From positions 1 through 64,000 of the forward strand of contig JBELHO010000013.1 of NCBI GenBank assembly GCA_042091375.1: DNA of 64,000 nucleotides. The letters run 5' to 3'. Within the stretch, counting starts at the first letter, position 1. The number at the start of each line of letters is the position of its first letter. The notes under the pieces were generated by a model. It searched no databases. It was given only the letters and a program-made list of their open reading frames with translations, and was not told the DNA's origin. Below, piece after piece: positions 8,922 to 18,955 of the stretch. Origin of the DNA: JBELHO01 sp042091375. Lineage in GTDB: Bacteria > Pseudomonadota > Gammaproteobacteria > Enterobacterales > Alteromonadaceae. Made by a program: the position numbers and the translations under genes.

Positions 8922-11816
8922 TCAGTCTTGATAACTAGACATAGGTGGACAGCTACACACTAAGTTGCGGTCGCCGTATACATCATCAATGCGGTTTACG
9001 GTTGGCCAGAATTTATTGTTGGCTGCCGATGGCACAGGAAATACCGCCTGTTCAATACTGTAAGCGCGTTCCCAAGGTGCGGTGATATCAGCCAAAGTAT
9101 GAGGTGCATTGTGAAGTGGATTATCATCGCTGGTCCACTCGCCACTTTCCACTTTGCGAACTTCATCGCGAATACAGATCATGGCTTCAATAAATCGGTC
9201 TAATTCAACCTTAGACTCTGATTCAGTCGGCTCGATCATAAAAGTACCAGCGACCGGAAATGACATGGTTGGCGCATGGAAACCATAATCCATTAACCGC
9301 TTAGCCATATCGACTTCGCTGATCCCCGATTGTGCTTTGATGGGTCGCAAGTCAATAATACACTCATGAGCAACCCGGCCATTTTTACCTGTGTATAAAA
9401 TTGGGTAATGTTGACTCAGCTTTTTAGCTACATAATTGGCATTGGTAATGGCGTATTTAGTGGCATCGGTTACGCCTTTCTTGCCCAGTAAAGCAATGTA
9501 GAGGTAAGAAATACACAAGATCCCTGCACTGCCATACGGAGCGGCTGATACTGCGCCATTGCCAGCGGTACTGTCACTGACGTTAATTAAGGTGTGATCG
9601 GGAAGAAATGGTGCTAAATGGGCTTTTACGCCAATGGGTCCCATACCTGGGCCACCACCACCATGGGGGATAGCAAAGGTTTTGTGTAAGTTTAAGTGAG
9701 AAACGTCAGCACCAATAAAGCCCGGTGAAGTTACTCCAACTTGCGCGTTCATATTGGCGCCATCGAGATACACTTGCCCGCCGTATTGATGAACAATGTT
9801 ACAAATATCTGCCACTGTGGTTTCGTATACACCGTGAGTTGATGGGTAAGTGATCATGATACAAGCTAAGTTATCGGCTAACTCACTGGCTTTGCTCTGT
9901 AAATCAGCCATATCAACGTTACCGTCGCTATCGCAATCGACCACCACGACTTTCATCCCCACCATTTGCGCAGATGCTGGGTTAGTGCCATGAGCAGATG
10001 AGGGAATTAAACAAATGTTGCGGTGCTCGTCACCACGACTTTGATGATATTTTTTAATAGCTATTAAACCAGCGTATTCACCTTGAGCACCAGAGTTAGG
10101 CTGCATAGAAATATCGTCATAACCGGTGAGCTCAACCAACCACTTGCCCAGTTCGTCGATCATTTGTTTGTAGCCCTGTGCTTGATCAACAGGAGCAAAC
10201 GGGTGCATGTTGGCAAACTCAGGCCAAGAGACGGGGATCATTTGCGCCGTGGCGTTTAATTTCATGGTACAAGAGCCCAGTGAGATCATTGAGTGGTTAA
10301 GGGCTAAATCTTTGTTCTCAAGTGATTTAATGTAGCGCAGCATTTCGGTTTCACTGTGATACGAGTTAAACACCGGATGTGTCAATATCGCCGTTTCGCG
10401 CACTAAAGCGGCAGGGATAGAGGTATATTGACTGTCGATGATCTGTTGATCTAAGTCGTCAACAGCTAAGCCGTGACCTGCCCCTAATAAAATATCAAAC
10501 AAGCCAGCAAGATCATGGCGAGTGGTGGTTTCATCCAATGAGATACTGATCTGATCGGCGACATCACTGCGGAAATTAACCCCAGCCGCCAAAGCCCGTT
10601 CAATCACTTCGGTTTTGTTATCAAGGGTGAAAGTCAGGGTGTCAAAGTAGTGCTGATGCACAGCAGTTAACCCTTTAGCTGCAGTCCCTGTGTATAAAAT
10701 GTCAGCTAAGCGATGGATCCGCTCAGCGATCACTTTCAACCCTTTAGGTCCGTGATACACCGCGTAAAATGCCGCCATATTGGCCAGTAATACTTGTGCG
10801 GTACAGATATTTGAATTGGCTTTTTCGCGGCGAATATGTTGCTCGCGCGTTTGCATAGCCATGCGCAGTGCTGGGTTGTCGCGGGTGTCTTTTGAAACGC
10901 CAATAATACGACCCGGCAAGGAGCGTTTGTATTTATTGCTAGTAGTGAAAAATGCTGCATGAGGTCCACCATAGCCCATAGGTACACCAAAGCGTTGACT
11001 GCTGCCAATAACTACATCGGCACCTAATTCACCAGGTGCCTTAAGTAGCACTAAGCTCATTATATCGGCAGCAACAGCAACTATACCTTTGTTGGCTTGT
11101 ACGCCAGCGATCAGTTCACTGATGTCAGTCACTTCACCACTGGCACTTGGGTACTGCAATAAGGCACCGAACACATCGTGCTGTGCTGCTGAAGAGGCTG
11201 GGGCAACGACTATGTCAAAGCCAAACATATCGGCACGTTGCTTAACTAAATCTATGGTTTGTGGATAGACATTATCGGCAATAAAAAACAAGTTTGAGTT
11301 TTTGTTTTTTGACACCCGTTTAGCTAAAGCCATGGCTTCGGCGGCGGCAGTACCTTCATCGAGTAATGACGCTGAAGCCAGATCTAAACCGGTTAAGTCT
11401 AAACACATTTGTTGGTAATTTAACAACGACTGCAAGCGGCCTTGCGCAATTTCAGGTTGGTATGGCGTATAAGCGGTATACCAGCCAGGGTTTTCCAACA
11501 CATTGCGCAAAATCACGTTAGGAGTTAAGGTACCGTAGTAACCTAAACCGATATAGCTGTCATTGACTTTATTTAAACCAGCCACAGCTTTTAAGTCAGT
11601 TAACGCTTGAATTTCCGTTTTACTTTCTTCAATCGCCGGCAGATCCTTGAGACGAATATCGCTGGGTACTATTTCGTCGACAAGGGCATCAACAGACTCA
11701 GCGCCAATGTCATTTAACATGGCTTGGGTTTGCTCTGCGTCAGGGCCAATGTGGCGACGAATAAAGTCTTGGCTTTGCTCTAAATCAGCTAAGCTCGATG
11801 TTGATTGAGTAGTCAT
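8922..11816 (-). CDS. gcvP: Glycine dehydrogenase (aminomethyl-transferring), P protein
   Basis: The 964-residue P protein of the glycine cleavage system. It decarboxylates glycine with pyridoxal phosphate and passes the aminomethyl group to lipoyl-GcvH. The PLP lysine is K712 in NLHKTFAIPHGGGGPG, close to K706 of E. coli. Also visible are the N-terminal RRHIGP and the glycine-rich GSCTMKLN. The length equals that of the fused single-chain bacterial type. It is the last gene of gcvT-gcvH-gcvP, 192 bases after gcvH, with a hairpin in the spacer. The cytoplasmic complex yields CO2, ammonia, NADH and 5,10-methylene-THF. Confidence 0.98.
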   Translation of the reverse strand: MTTQSTSSLADLEQSQDFIRRHIGPDAEQTQAMLNDIGAESVDALVDEIVPSDIRLKDLPAIEESKTEIQALTDLKAVAGLNKVNDSYIGLGYYGTLTPNVILRNVLENPGWYTAYTPYQPEIAQGRLQSLLNYQQMCLDLTGLDLASASLLDEGTAAAEAMALAKRVSKNKNSNLFFIADNVYPQTIDLVKQRADMFGFDIVVAPASSAAQHDVFGALLQYPSASGEVTDISELIAGVQANKGIVAVAADIMSLVLLKAPGELGADVVIGSSQRFGVPMGYGGPHAAFFTTSNKYKRSLPGRIIGVSKDTRDNPALRMAMQTREQHIRREKANSNICTAQVLLANMAAFYAVYHGPKGLKVIAERIHRLADILYTGTAAKGLTAVHQHYFDTLTFTLDNKTEVIERALAAGVNFRSDVADQISISLDETTTRHDLAGLFDILLGAGHGLAVDDLDQQIIDSQYTSIPAALVRETAILTHPVFNSYHSETEMLRYIKSLENKDLALNHSMISLGSCTMKLNATAQMIPVSWPEFANMHPFAPVDQAQGYKQMIDELGKWLVELTGYDDISMQPNSGAQGEYAGLIAIKKYHQSRGDEHRNICLIPSSAHGTNPASAQMVGMKVVVVDCDSDGNVDMADLQSKASELADNLACIMITYPSTHGVYETTVADICNIVHQYGGQVYLDGANMNAQVGVTSPGFIGADVSHLNLHKTFAIPHGGGGPGMGPIGVKAHLAPFLPDHTLINVSDSTAGNGAVSAAPYGSAGILCISYLYIALLGKKGVTDATKYAITNANYVAKKLSQHYPILYTGKNGRVAHECIIDLRPIKAQSGISEVDMAKRLMDYGFHAPTMSFPVAGTFMIEPTESESKVELDRFIEAMICIRDEVRKVESGEWTSDDNPLHNAPHTLADITAPWERAYSIEQAVFPVPSAANNKFWPTVNRIDDVYGDRNLVCSCPPMSSYQD

Positions 11817-11851
11817 AAAACAGCTTCTCTATAAATTAATACATTAAATAA

Positions 11852-11886
11852 ATAAAGCCCCGAACAGGATAAGTTTGAGGCTTTAT
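11852..11886 (-). promoter_or_regulatory. Hairpin in the gcvH-gcvP spacer, possible attenuator
   Basis: ATAAAGCC (11852-11859) and GGCTTTAT (11879-11886) form an eight-base stem with a 19-base loop. On the minus strand it is followed by TTATTTAATG, a weak U-rich tract. It could reduce read-through into gcvP or stabilise the upstream gcvTH mRNA. Its function is inferred from position only. Confidence 0.4.
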
Positions 11887-12008
11887 CACTAATTACGCAC
11901 TGCATGAGCCCTGCAGTAAAATACCTTGGTATCAGGTGACAACTCAGTGTGTGTGCAAAGACATGACAGCGAGCACAACACTGAATTAAAATTTACTGGC
12001 AGTTAAAC

Positions 12009-12398
12009 TCACTCTTCATCAATTGAATTGGCATAACCTTCGGCGTCTAATAAGGCTTCTAATTCAGCGGCGTCATCTAATTTCACTTTGAATAACCAAC
12101 CGTCGCCATATGCATCTGAATTGACCAATTCAGGCGAGTCTTCAAGATCTTCATTGACTTCAAGAACGTCACCAGAAATGGGCGCGTAAATATCTGAGGC
12201 GGCTTTAACCGACTCAGCAACAGCAACGTCATCACCAGTACTGATGTTGTCACCGACATCAGGTAACTCAACAAACACCATGTCGCCAAGTAGTTCTTGG
12301 GCATGCTCAGTGATCCCGACAGTAACAACGCCGTCACCCTCGTTGCGCACCCATTCGTGCGATGTTGCATATCTTAATTCAGAAGGAATGTTGCTCAT
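12009..12398 (-). CDS. gcvH: Glycine cleavage system H protein
   Basis: The 129-residue lipoyl carrier of the glycine cleavage system. The lipoylated lysine is K65 in AESVKAASD, with the conserved N-terminal HEWVRNEGDG and later EDLEDSPELVN and GWLFKVK motifs. It shuttles the aminomethyl group from GcvP to GcvT and carries reducing equivalents to lipoamide dehydrogenase. It lies between gcvT and gcvP on the minus strand, with spacers of about 150 and 190 bases, so partial internal regulation is possible. Confidence 0.97.
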   Translation of the reverse strand: MSNIPSELRYATSHEWVRNEGDGVVTVGITEHAQELLGDMVFVELPDVGDNISTGDDVAVAESVKAASDIYAPISGDVLEVNEDLEDSPELVNSDAYGDGWLFKVKLDDAAELEALLDAEGYANSIDEE

Positions 12399-12547
12399 TT
12401 TTATTGTTCCTAGATTTTTTGCTTAATTACAATGTGATCAAATTAATTTATATTCGCTATTACTCAGTAATAACCGAGTGATACTACTATAGACTAAATC
12501 TACACCATTTTTAATATTGCAGTGAATAATTTTAAGGGGATTAAACC

Positions 12548-13636
12548 TTAACCAACTTTCTTGCCGTTGCGGACAAAACAAGGCTTAACCACTTCAACTT
12601 TTACCAATTTTTTACGCATTTCAACTTCGACTACATCACCAACTACAACGCTGCGCGGTACCCGAGCCATGGCAATAGAATGCCCTAAGGTTGGTGAAAA
12701 GGTACCTGAGGTAATGACGCCGTCACCAGCAGTAGTAACCACTTTTAAGCCAGAGCGAAGTACGCCTTTCTCTTGCAATACTAAACCCACTAACTTAGGT
12801 TGATCACCTGCCGCACGTTGCGCAACTAATACTTGCTTGCCGATGAAATCTCGTTCGCTGGGCTCCCAACTAATAGTCCAAGCCATATTGGCGGCTAGCG
12901 GCGATATGGTTTCATCCATATCTAAGCCGTAAAGGTTCATCCCTGCTTCTAAACGCAAAGTGTCACGCGCTCCTAAACCACAAGGCTTAACTCCAGCGTC
13001 AGTGAGTTGTTGCCAAAGTTCAGCCGCTTGCTCTGCGGGTACCACTATTTCATAACCGTCTTCACCGGTATAACCGGTCGTGGCAATAAATAATTGCTCT
13101 GCTTGTACCCCAAAGAAAGGCTTCATGTCAGCAACATCTTGTGCTTGCTGAGCAGTTAATAAGCCAGCTACTTTAGCTTTCGCTTGCGGCCCTTGCACTG
13201 CGATCATGGCAAATTCCGGACGCTCTGTAATAGTCAGATCAAAATCTGCCGCTTGTTCGTTCATCCAAGCCAGATCTTTTTCGCGAGTAGCCGAATTGAC
13301 CACTAAGCGGTAATTAGTTTCGCTGAAATAATAAATAATTAAATCGTCAATCACTCCCGCTTGATGATTTAACATGCCGGTGTAGAGAGCTTTACCCGCT
13401 ACCTGCAACTTGGCGACATCGTTGATCACTAGTCGGCGTAAATAGGCTTTAGCGTCAGCGCCACAGACATCAACTATGGTCATGTGCGACACGTCAAACA
13501 TACCAGCATCACTGCGAACAGCATGGTGCTCTTCTATTTGTGAGCCGTAGTTAATGGGCATTTCCCAACCGTGAAAATCAACCATTTTTGCGCCAGCAGC
13601 AATGTGCTTAGCATGGAGTACTGTTTTGTTTGTCAT
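12548..13636 (-). CDS. gcvT: Glycine cleavage system T protein (aminomethyltransferase)
   Basis: The T protein, 362 residues from the ATG at 13636. The frame is open to a GTG at 13648, but gagg upstream and family length favour the ATG (MTNKTVLHAKH). It transfers the methylene group from aminomethyl-lipoyl-GcvH to tetrahydrofolate and releases ammonia. Visible motifs are DFHGWEMPINYG, MFDVSHM, GYTGEDGYEI and ARDTLRLEAGM. It is the first gene of the gcv operon, downstream of ubiI in the same orientation. A strong promoter-like sequence lies about 110 bases upstream. I found no glycine riboswitch in the leader. Confidence 0.97.
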   Translation of the reverse strand: MTNKTVLHAKHIAAGAKMVDFHGWEMPINYGSQIEEHHAVRSDAGMFDVSHMTIVDVCGADAKAYLRRLVINDVAKLQVAGKALYTGMLNHQAGVIDDLIIYYFSETNYRLVVNSATREKDLAWMNEQAADFDLTITERPEFAMIAVQGPQAKAKVAGLLTAQQAQDVADMKPFFGVQAEQLFIATTGYTGEDGYEIVVPAEQAAELWQQLTDAGVKPCGLGARDTLRLEAGMNLYGLDMDETISPLAANMAWTISWEPSERDFIGKQVLVAQRAAGDQPKLVGLVLQEKGVLRSGLKVVTTAGDGVITSGTFSPTLGHSIAMARVPRSVVVGDVVEVEMRKKLVKVEVVKPCFVRNGKKVG

Positions 13637-13748
13637 TGTTTTTAGCACCTCAGTTAAAAGCTTGCCTATTCATCTTTAGCCTGTCACTAGTACGTACAAA
13701 GTCTAGTAAAAGTTGAATACCGTATGAATATTAGCAAAATATGGCGAT

Positions 13749-13777
13749 ATTATACCCATCAGTAACTGTTGATTCAA
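13749..13777 (-). promoter_or_regulatory. Predicted sigma70 promoter of gcvTHP
   Basis: Read on the minus strand, TTGAAT (13777-13772) and a perfect TATAAT (13754-13749) are 17 bases apart. Transcription would start near 13742 and give a leader of about 105 bases before gcvT. The 313-base gap between ubiI and gcvT holds no other clear feature. The leader lacks the conserved glycine-riboswitch core. Confidence 0.6.
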
Positions 13778-13949
13778 CCAAAGAGAACAGTAAATTCAAA
13801 TATAAAACTGACAAAAACAAAATAACAGAATTAAATACTGCTTTTGTTTGATTTAAGAAATTTTATAATAGAAATAATGGTTGTATTTAAGTTTTGCTGA
13901 TATTTATTCAATGGTGGTTGACTGTTATGTCGCTGTCATTTAATGGCGA

Positions 13950-15206
13950 TCAGTAGTGTGATTTAGCCAAGTTAGGCAATTGTCCTTTAAAGCCAAGGGC
14001 TTGCTTGATCATTTGTTGTTTCACTGGGCTGAGTTTATCGATCACCGTCATGCCCAACCCTCTGATCAGCTTTACTGGGCCCTGCTGAGGTGTGAACACT
14101 TGTTTGATCACTTCCATGGCGGCAACCATTTCAGCAGCTTCAGACTTGCGCCAACGCTGATAATGATTCAGGGTTTTGGTTGTTTGCCAAGTATCACCGG
14201 TTGGATCTTTATGCATCGCATCGGCGATCACTTCAGCCAATGCCGCTGCGTCCATTAAACCTACATTGACTCCCTGCCCCGCCAAAGGGTGAAAGCTATG
14301 CGCCGCATCGCCCACTAATACTGTGCGTTGTTTAACAAAGTCTTGAGCAAAGCGCATCGTTAATGGAAAACAACTGAGTTCACTGTTGAGTTGAATATTG
14401 CCCAATTTACCATCGGCAGCAGCAGTGAGTGCTTTGCCAAAATCGTCATCACTTAAAGCTGATAAACGCGACGCTTCTGCTGCTGATGTGGACCAAACAA
14501 TAGAGCATAAATCCTCACCATCGGCTTGCAGTGACATCGGCAATAAAGCTAATGGCCCCGTTTCTAGAAATACCTGCCACGCAGTATTTTGATGTCCTAA
14601 CGGACACTTAACAGCTGCCACTATGGCATGGTGTTGGTAATCACGAAAAATGATCGGCATAGCCATTTTCTGGCGAAGCCATGAATTGGGACCGTCGGCG
14701 CCAATAACCAGCTTAGCTATAATAGGTGCCGGCGAGTGCGGCTCGCTGACAAAACTGGCAAATACCTCGTTGTCACCCATAGCCACGTCGCTTAATTGAT
14801 GGTTATAAAACAGTTGGATCCCTTGGTCTGCTTGCGCTTTTTGCTGCAGTGCGCGATGGATCACAGCATTTTCTATGATCCAACCCAAGGGACCTTGTTC
14901 ACCGCGAGCAGAGATATCTTGCTGATCAAAATCAATGGCACCAAAACCGGCACTGTCCCAAATATGCATGTGTTGATAAGGCTGAATACGCTGAGTCAGT
15001 TCATCGCTCCAAACTTGCAAATTTGTTAATAATTGCTGACTAACGGCATTGATAGCAGTGACCCGAGCTTGAGGTTTATCAGTTAACTCACTGGCCGGAT
15101 TGTTGTCGACAATAGCGACAGTTAACGAGGTCAACTGGCGCACAGCCAATGCTGTGGTCAAGCCAACCAGGCCGCCACCGACGATCAAAATATCAAACTT
15201 TTGCAT
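13950..15206 (-). CDS. ubiI: Ubiquinone-ring hydroxylase UbiI (VisC family)
   Basis: A 418-residue FAD-dependent monooxygenase of the UbiH/COQ6 family, hydroxylating the ubiquinone precursor ring (C5 in E. coli). The N-terminal dinucleotide fold is VGGGLVGLTTAL, and the second FAD motif is VGDAAHSFHPLAGQG near residue 299. The GDAAH form and gene order separate UbiI from UbiH, whose motif has GNA. It is third in ygfB-pepP-ubiH-ubiI and directly precedes the gcv operon, as in E. coli. A 257-base spacer separates it from ubiH, so it may have its own promoter. Confidence 0.9.
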   Translation of the reverse strand: MQKFDILIVGGGLVGLTTALAVRQLTSLTVAIVDNNPASELTDKPQARVTAINAVSQQLLTNLQVWSDELTQRIQPYQHMHIWDSAGFGAIDFDQQDISARGEQGPLGWIIENAVIHRALQQKAQADQGIQLFYNHQLSDVAMGDNEVFASFVSEPHSPAPIIAKLVIGADGPNSWLRQKMAMPIIFRDYQHHAIVAAVKCPLGHQNTAWQVFLETGPLALLPMSLQADGEDLCSIVWSTSAAEASRLSALSDDDFGKALTAAADGKLGNIQLNSELSCFPLTMRFAQDFVKQRTVLVGDAAHSFHPLAGQGVNVGLMDAAALAEVIADAMHKDPTGDTWQTTKTLNHYQRWRKSEAAEMVAAMEVIKQVFTPQQGPVKLIRGLGMTVIDKLSPVKQQMIKQALGFKGQLPNLAKSHY

Positions 15207-15463
15207 GGTTAATCACATTCATTATTTGCTGGTTAGTCGATTGCTTACTGTATACAAGTGTTGCCATGGCAATTTTGAGTTAAGTATTTCATTGCCGATT
15301 GTCAGCTCGGTTATTTTAAGCCCAGTTATTTTTAAGCCTAGTTATTTTATCAACTGAGTACAGGAACTCCCCTAGTTTACCATGAGTTATTCAGATAAGA
15401 ATAAATAATAACTGCTTAATACTTGCCTACTAAATACTTGCCTGCAAACATGGTCATTGGCCA

Positions 15464-16726
15464 CTAATAGCCCATGGTTTTATCGGCAAAGGCTTTCTTC
15501 AAAGGAGTCAAATAGTTCAACACTTTTAAGCCAATGTTGCGCCCCGCTACTAGTGGTGGTAGTTGATTTGAAAACAAAGTGACTAAAGAATCCGTCAAAG
15601 CAATAATGTGTTGATGATCTTGTTTCCTTTGGGCTTGGTATTGGCTTAACTGCCCCAAATTAGCATACGGTTGCCCACTGACTAAGCGTTGTCTGATAAA
15701 TTCAGTTAATTGTTCTACATCTCTTAACCCTAAATTAAAACCCTGTCCGGCGATCGGGTGTAAAGTATGAGAGGCATTGCCGACTAACACCATGCGATGA
15801 TGAATTTGCTGCTCAGCTTGCACTAAATTGAGAGGAAATAACCAGCGTTTGCCTACCTTGCACACCCCACCAAGCCAATAGCCAAAGGCTTGAGTGAAAG
15901 CATCAGCAAATTGTTCATCGGCGAGGGCTATTATATTTTTTGCTTGCTCTGGCGGTAATGTCCAAACAATAGAGCAGCGATAATGACCGTCTCGACCGGT
16001 TGCTTCAGACTCATTTAAAGGTAACAAAGCAATCGGTCCAGTGTCGGTAAAACGCTCAAAAGCTCTGTTGTGATGAGCGCGCTCCATAGTCACATTGGCA
16101 ATAATAGCCGACTGTGTATAAGCTTTAGTTGTGGTGGCTATATTGGCAAATTGTCGACAGGCTGATTGCGCACCATCGCAGGCGATCAGCAGGTTGGCCT
16201 CAATAGTTTGTTGCGACGACAACCCCACTATAACACTGTCAATCTGCCAATCAATCTGTTCAATTTTATCGGGACAAAACCAAGTAATGTTGTGCTGTTT
16301 TTGTAATGCGCCGCGCAATGTTTCAGCCAATTGCAACATTTCAATCACATAACCTACCGCATCAACACCTAATGTGTCCGCAGCTATTCGCGCTTTACCG
16401 TAATGATAGCGATCAGAAATGTGAATATGCTTGATCGGCGCAACTACAGATTTTAATTGCTGCCATAACGACAATGAACTTAGGAACTTCATACTGGCGT
16501 GGGATAAAGCCAACACCCGCGCATCGAAAGCCGAGCTATGCTCAGTCTTGTCATCATGGCTATTGGCAACAGCCGGCTTGTTGTTGGTTGCAACCGCTTC
16601 CACTATCGCCAAGGATAATGGTTCACCATTGGCGTTGCGCAACTGAGATAAACTCAACGCCGTAAGCATGCCGGCAAGACCTCCGCCAGCGATGATCATA
16701 TCAAAGGCCTGCTTTTTAGCTGGCAT
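15464..16726 (-). CDS. ubiH: 2-octaprenyl-6-methoxyphenyl hydroxylase UbiH
   Basis: A 420-residue FAD monooxygenase of ubiquinone biosynthesis, hydroxylating C1 of the ring in E. coli. The N-terminal FAD fold is AGGGLAGMLTAL. The later motif VGNASHTLHPIAGQGFNLG carries Asn where paralogues have Asp, matching E. coli UbiH from memory. An insert of about 15 residues (NNKPAVANSHDDKTEHS) near residues 47-61 is unusual and hydrophilic. The start overlaps the end of pepP by 11 bases, so the two are translationally coupled. Confidence 0.92.
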   Translation of the reverse strand: MPAKKQAFDMIIAGGGLAGMLTALSLSQLRNANGEPLSLAIVEAVATNNKPAVANSHDDKTEHSSAFDARVLALSHASMKFLSSLSLWQQLKSVVAPIKHIHISDRYHYGKARIAADTLGVDAVGYVIEMLQLAETLRGALQKQHNITWFCPDKIEQIDWQIDSVIVGLSSQQTIEANLLIACDGAQSACRQFANIATTTKAYTQSAIIANVTMERAHHNRAFERFTDTGPIALLPLNESEATGRDGHYRCSIVWTLPPEQAKNIIALADEQFADAFTQAFGYWLGGVCKVGKRWLFPLNLVQAEQQIHHRMVLVGNASHTLHPIAGQGFNLGLRDVEQLTEFIRQRLVSGQPYANLGQLSQYQAQRKQDHQHIIALTDSLVTLFSNQLPPLVAGRNIGLKVLNYLTPLKKAFADKTMGY

Positions 16727-18128
16727 TAGTGCTCTCTTTAGTGGCCATGCGTTTGTCAGCAGCTTGCTGCATCAGTGCTTCGATTTCAACTACCGATTTA
16801 GGTGCATTGCTGGATAAGTTTTCGTAACCGCTTGCAGTAACCGCAATATTGTCTTCGATGCGGATGCCAATACCACGCCATTTTGGCTCAACGGTGAGAT
16901 CGTCCATTGGAATATAAATACCCGGCTCTATGGTCATAACCATACCCTTTTGAAAAGGTCGAGTTTGTCGTTTATTTTCAACCCAGTAATCACCGACATC
17001 GTGTACATCTAAGCCCAACCAATGACCTAGACCGTGAATAAAGTACTTTTTGCAGGCTTGATCGGCAATTAATTGCTTTAACTCACCAGTTAAAATGCCC
17101 AATTTTAGCAGCCCTGCAGTGAATACTTTGGCCACTAAGTCGTTGAGAGCAGCTAAGGTTTGCTGCGGTTTAATGGCGCTAATCGCTTGTTGTTGGGCAT
17201 CTAAAACTAATTCATACAAGGCTTGTTGTTCAGGGCTAAATTTACCGTTAACAGGAAAAGTGCGGGTAATGTCCGCGGCATAACCGGCTAACTCGCCACC
17301 GGCATCAATGAGAATAAGATCGCCAGCCCGCAATGCTTGATCATTGGCAGTGTAGTGTAAAATATTGGCGTTATCACCTGAGGCGACTATGCTGCCATAG
17401 GCTGGATACCTAGCGCCACAGTCGGCAAAAGCGTGTAAGATTACAGCTTCAAGTTGGTATTCAAACTGCCCCGCTTGTGCCTTGCACATGGCTCGTTGAT
17501 GAGCTGCACCACTGATCACATTGGCCTGACGCATAATAGCTAATTCGGCATCTGTTTTGATCAAGCGCATTTCAGCGACAATTTCGCTGCAATTAAAGCG
17601 AATTTTAGGCGTCACCACTCCTTGTCGTTTGCGCCGCTCAGATGTTGCCAACCATTTGCTGATCAGTGTTTCTAAGCGCTCCCCTTGGCTCGGGCAAAAC
17701 CACAACTGCTCAGTATTGGCTATGTATTCTTCGACTACTTGGTCGAGCTCAGGCAAGGCATAACTGTGATCAAACCCATAGTCGATTTTAGCCAGTTCGG
17801 GACCTACTCTTCGCCCGTGCCACACTTCCATTAAGGGATCTTTTGCTTGGCAAATCAGACACGTTTTACTTGCTCCAGTGGCAGTTTTTAACAGTAGTAG
17901 AAAACCATCAGGCTCATTAAAGCCAGTTAAATAATAAAAGTTTTTATCTTGGCAAAAAGGAAATTCCGTATCATTACTGCGGGTAACTTGCGCTGCAGCA
18001 GCGAAAATTGCCAAACTCGCATTGGGCATTTGCGCAATAAAACTGGCTCGGCGTTGCGCAAATTCAGCTAAGGGTAAATGGCTATTGGCGAGTCTTTTAG
18101 CGCCCTGTTCAGCAAGTTTAGTATTCAT
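16716..18128 (-). CDS. pepP: Xaa-Pro aminopeptidase
   Basis: A metallo-aminopeptidase P that removes N-terminal residues preceding proline, 470 residues from the ATG at 18128; a GTG at 18134 is an alternative start. An N-terminal AMP_N domain is followed by the pita-bread catalytic domain. The metal ligands lie in DAGGELAGYAADITR (two Asp), HGLGHWLGLDVHDVG (His), TIEPGIYI (Glu) and IRIEDNI (Glu). The length is slightly more than the E. coli enzyme. It sits 38 bases after ygfB and overlaps ubiH, an order shared with E. coli. Confidence 0.95.
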   Translation of the reverse strand: MNTKLAEQGAKRLANSHLPLAEFAQRRASFIAQMPNASLAIFAAAAQVTRSNDTEFPFCQDKNFYYLTGFNEPDGFLLLLKTATGASKTCLICQAKDPLMEVWHGRRVGPELAKIDYGFDHSYALPELDQVVEEYIANTEQLWFCPSQGERLETLISKWLATSERRKRQGVVTPKIRFNCSEIVAEMRLIKTDAELAIMRQANVISGAAHQRAMCKAQAGQFEYQLEAVILHAFADCGARYPAYGSIVASGDNANILHYTANDQALRAGDLILIDAGGELAGYAADITRTFPVNGKFSPEQQALYELVLDAQQQAISAIKPQQTLAALNDLVAKVFTAGLLKLGILTGELKQLIADQACKKYFIHGLGHWLGLDVHDVGDYWVENKRQTRPFQKGMVMTIEPGIYIPMDDLTVEPKWRGIGIRIEDNIAVTASGYENLSSNAPKSVVEIEALMQQAADKRMATKESTNAS

Positions 18129-18166
18129 TATCACAAGTCACCATCAATGATTTAACTGGCAAAAAA

Positions 18167-18736
18167 CTAATGTAATATTTGTTGCTCACTGTTAGTCTCT
18201 GGTGGTGAGCCCAACTCAGTAAAGCACAACAAAGCCGATATACGCACATATTCTGAAATTTCAAAGTAAGCTTGCTCAGTGGTTTCATCTTCTTCGATTT
18301 CATCGGATAAATTGGCGATCTCGGCAAAATCCTTGAGGACTTCTTTAACATCATCGGATAGGGCAACGGTTTGTTTTTGTTGTAAGCCAAAGCCTAAATT
18401 AAACCCTTGAACCCACATACTTAGGGCGTGTGCCCTTTCGAGTAAGGAATCATCATCGTCGGGTAAAAGCAAATTAAAACTGTAAGAATCATCAACAATC
18501 TTTTGCCAAACCTGACCAAACAATGATTTCACTGTGGTGCGCAACGGGCCGGGGATGGCATCGCCACTATTGAATAAATCGTTGATCATTACCAAGTAAT
18601 CATCATTTTCAAAGGGATAACCCGCACACACTAATCCGGTTAACACACCGTGCAATTCTGCACTGTGAATGTTCATATACTCAGCGGCTATAATGGCTTG
18701 TACTGAGGAAAAATCTAAACGAGAACCTTCTGACAT
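18167..18736 (-). CDS. ygfB: UPF0149 family protein YgfB
   Basis: A 189-residue acidic, mostly helical UPF0149 family protein. Recognisable segments are HSAELHGVLTGLVCAG, WVQGFNLGFGL and AYFEISEYVRISALL. It opens the minus-strand unit ygfB-pepP-ubiH and is divergent from zapA across a 219-base promoter region, exactly as in E. coli. The molecular function is poorly defined in most species; in Pseudomonas it has been tied to antibiotic-resistance gene control. Confidence 0.93.
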   Translation of the reverse strand: MSEGSRLDFSSVQAIIAAEYMNIHSAELHGVLTGLVCAGYPFENDDYLVMINDLFNSGDAIPGPLRTTVKSLFGQVWQKIVDDSYSFNLLLPDDDDSLLERAHALSMWVQGFNLGFGLQQKQTVALSDDVKEVLKDFAEIANLSDEIEEDETTEQAYFEISEYVRISALLCFTELGSPPETNSEQQILH

Positions 18737-18955
18737 CTTATCAACATTTACAAAAATATATTATGCTACTATCGTAACACTGCCCTGAACTTCAACCAAA
18801 TAAAAATACAATAAAATAGTCATAACACGCGACAACCTATAGGAGAAATCGACATTATAGTGTATTGTTATCAGCTAGTTGAAATTCGTGTAAAAGCTCA
18901 CTTCAACTGAGGACATTTTTTTATATAACTGCAACCTGAGAGTTTATTCACCCCG

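Noticed and set aside
10736..11008. 90-codon frame on the minus strand inside gcvP
   Set aside because: It is a shifted-frame shadow of the conserved gcvP coding sequence.
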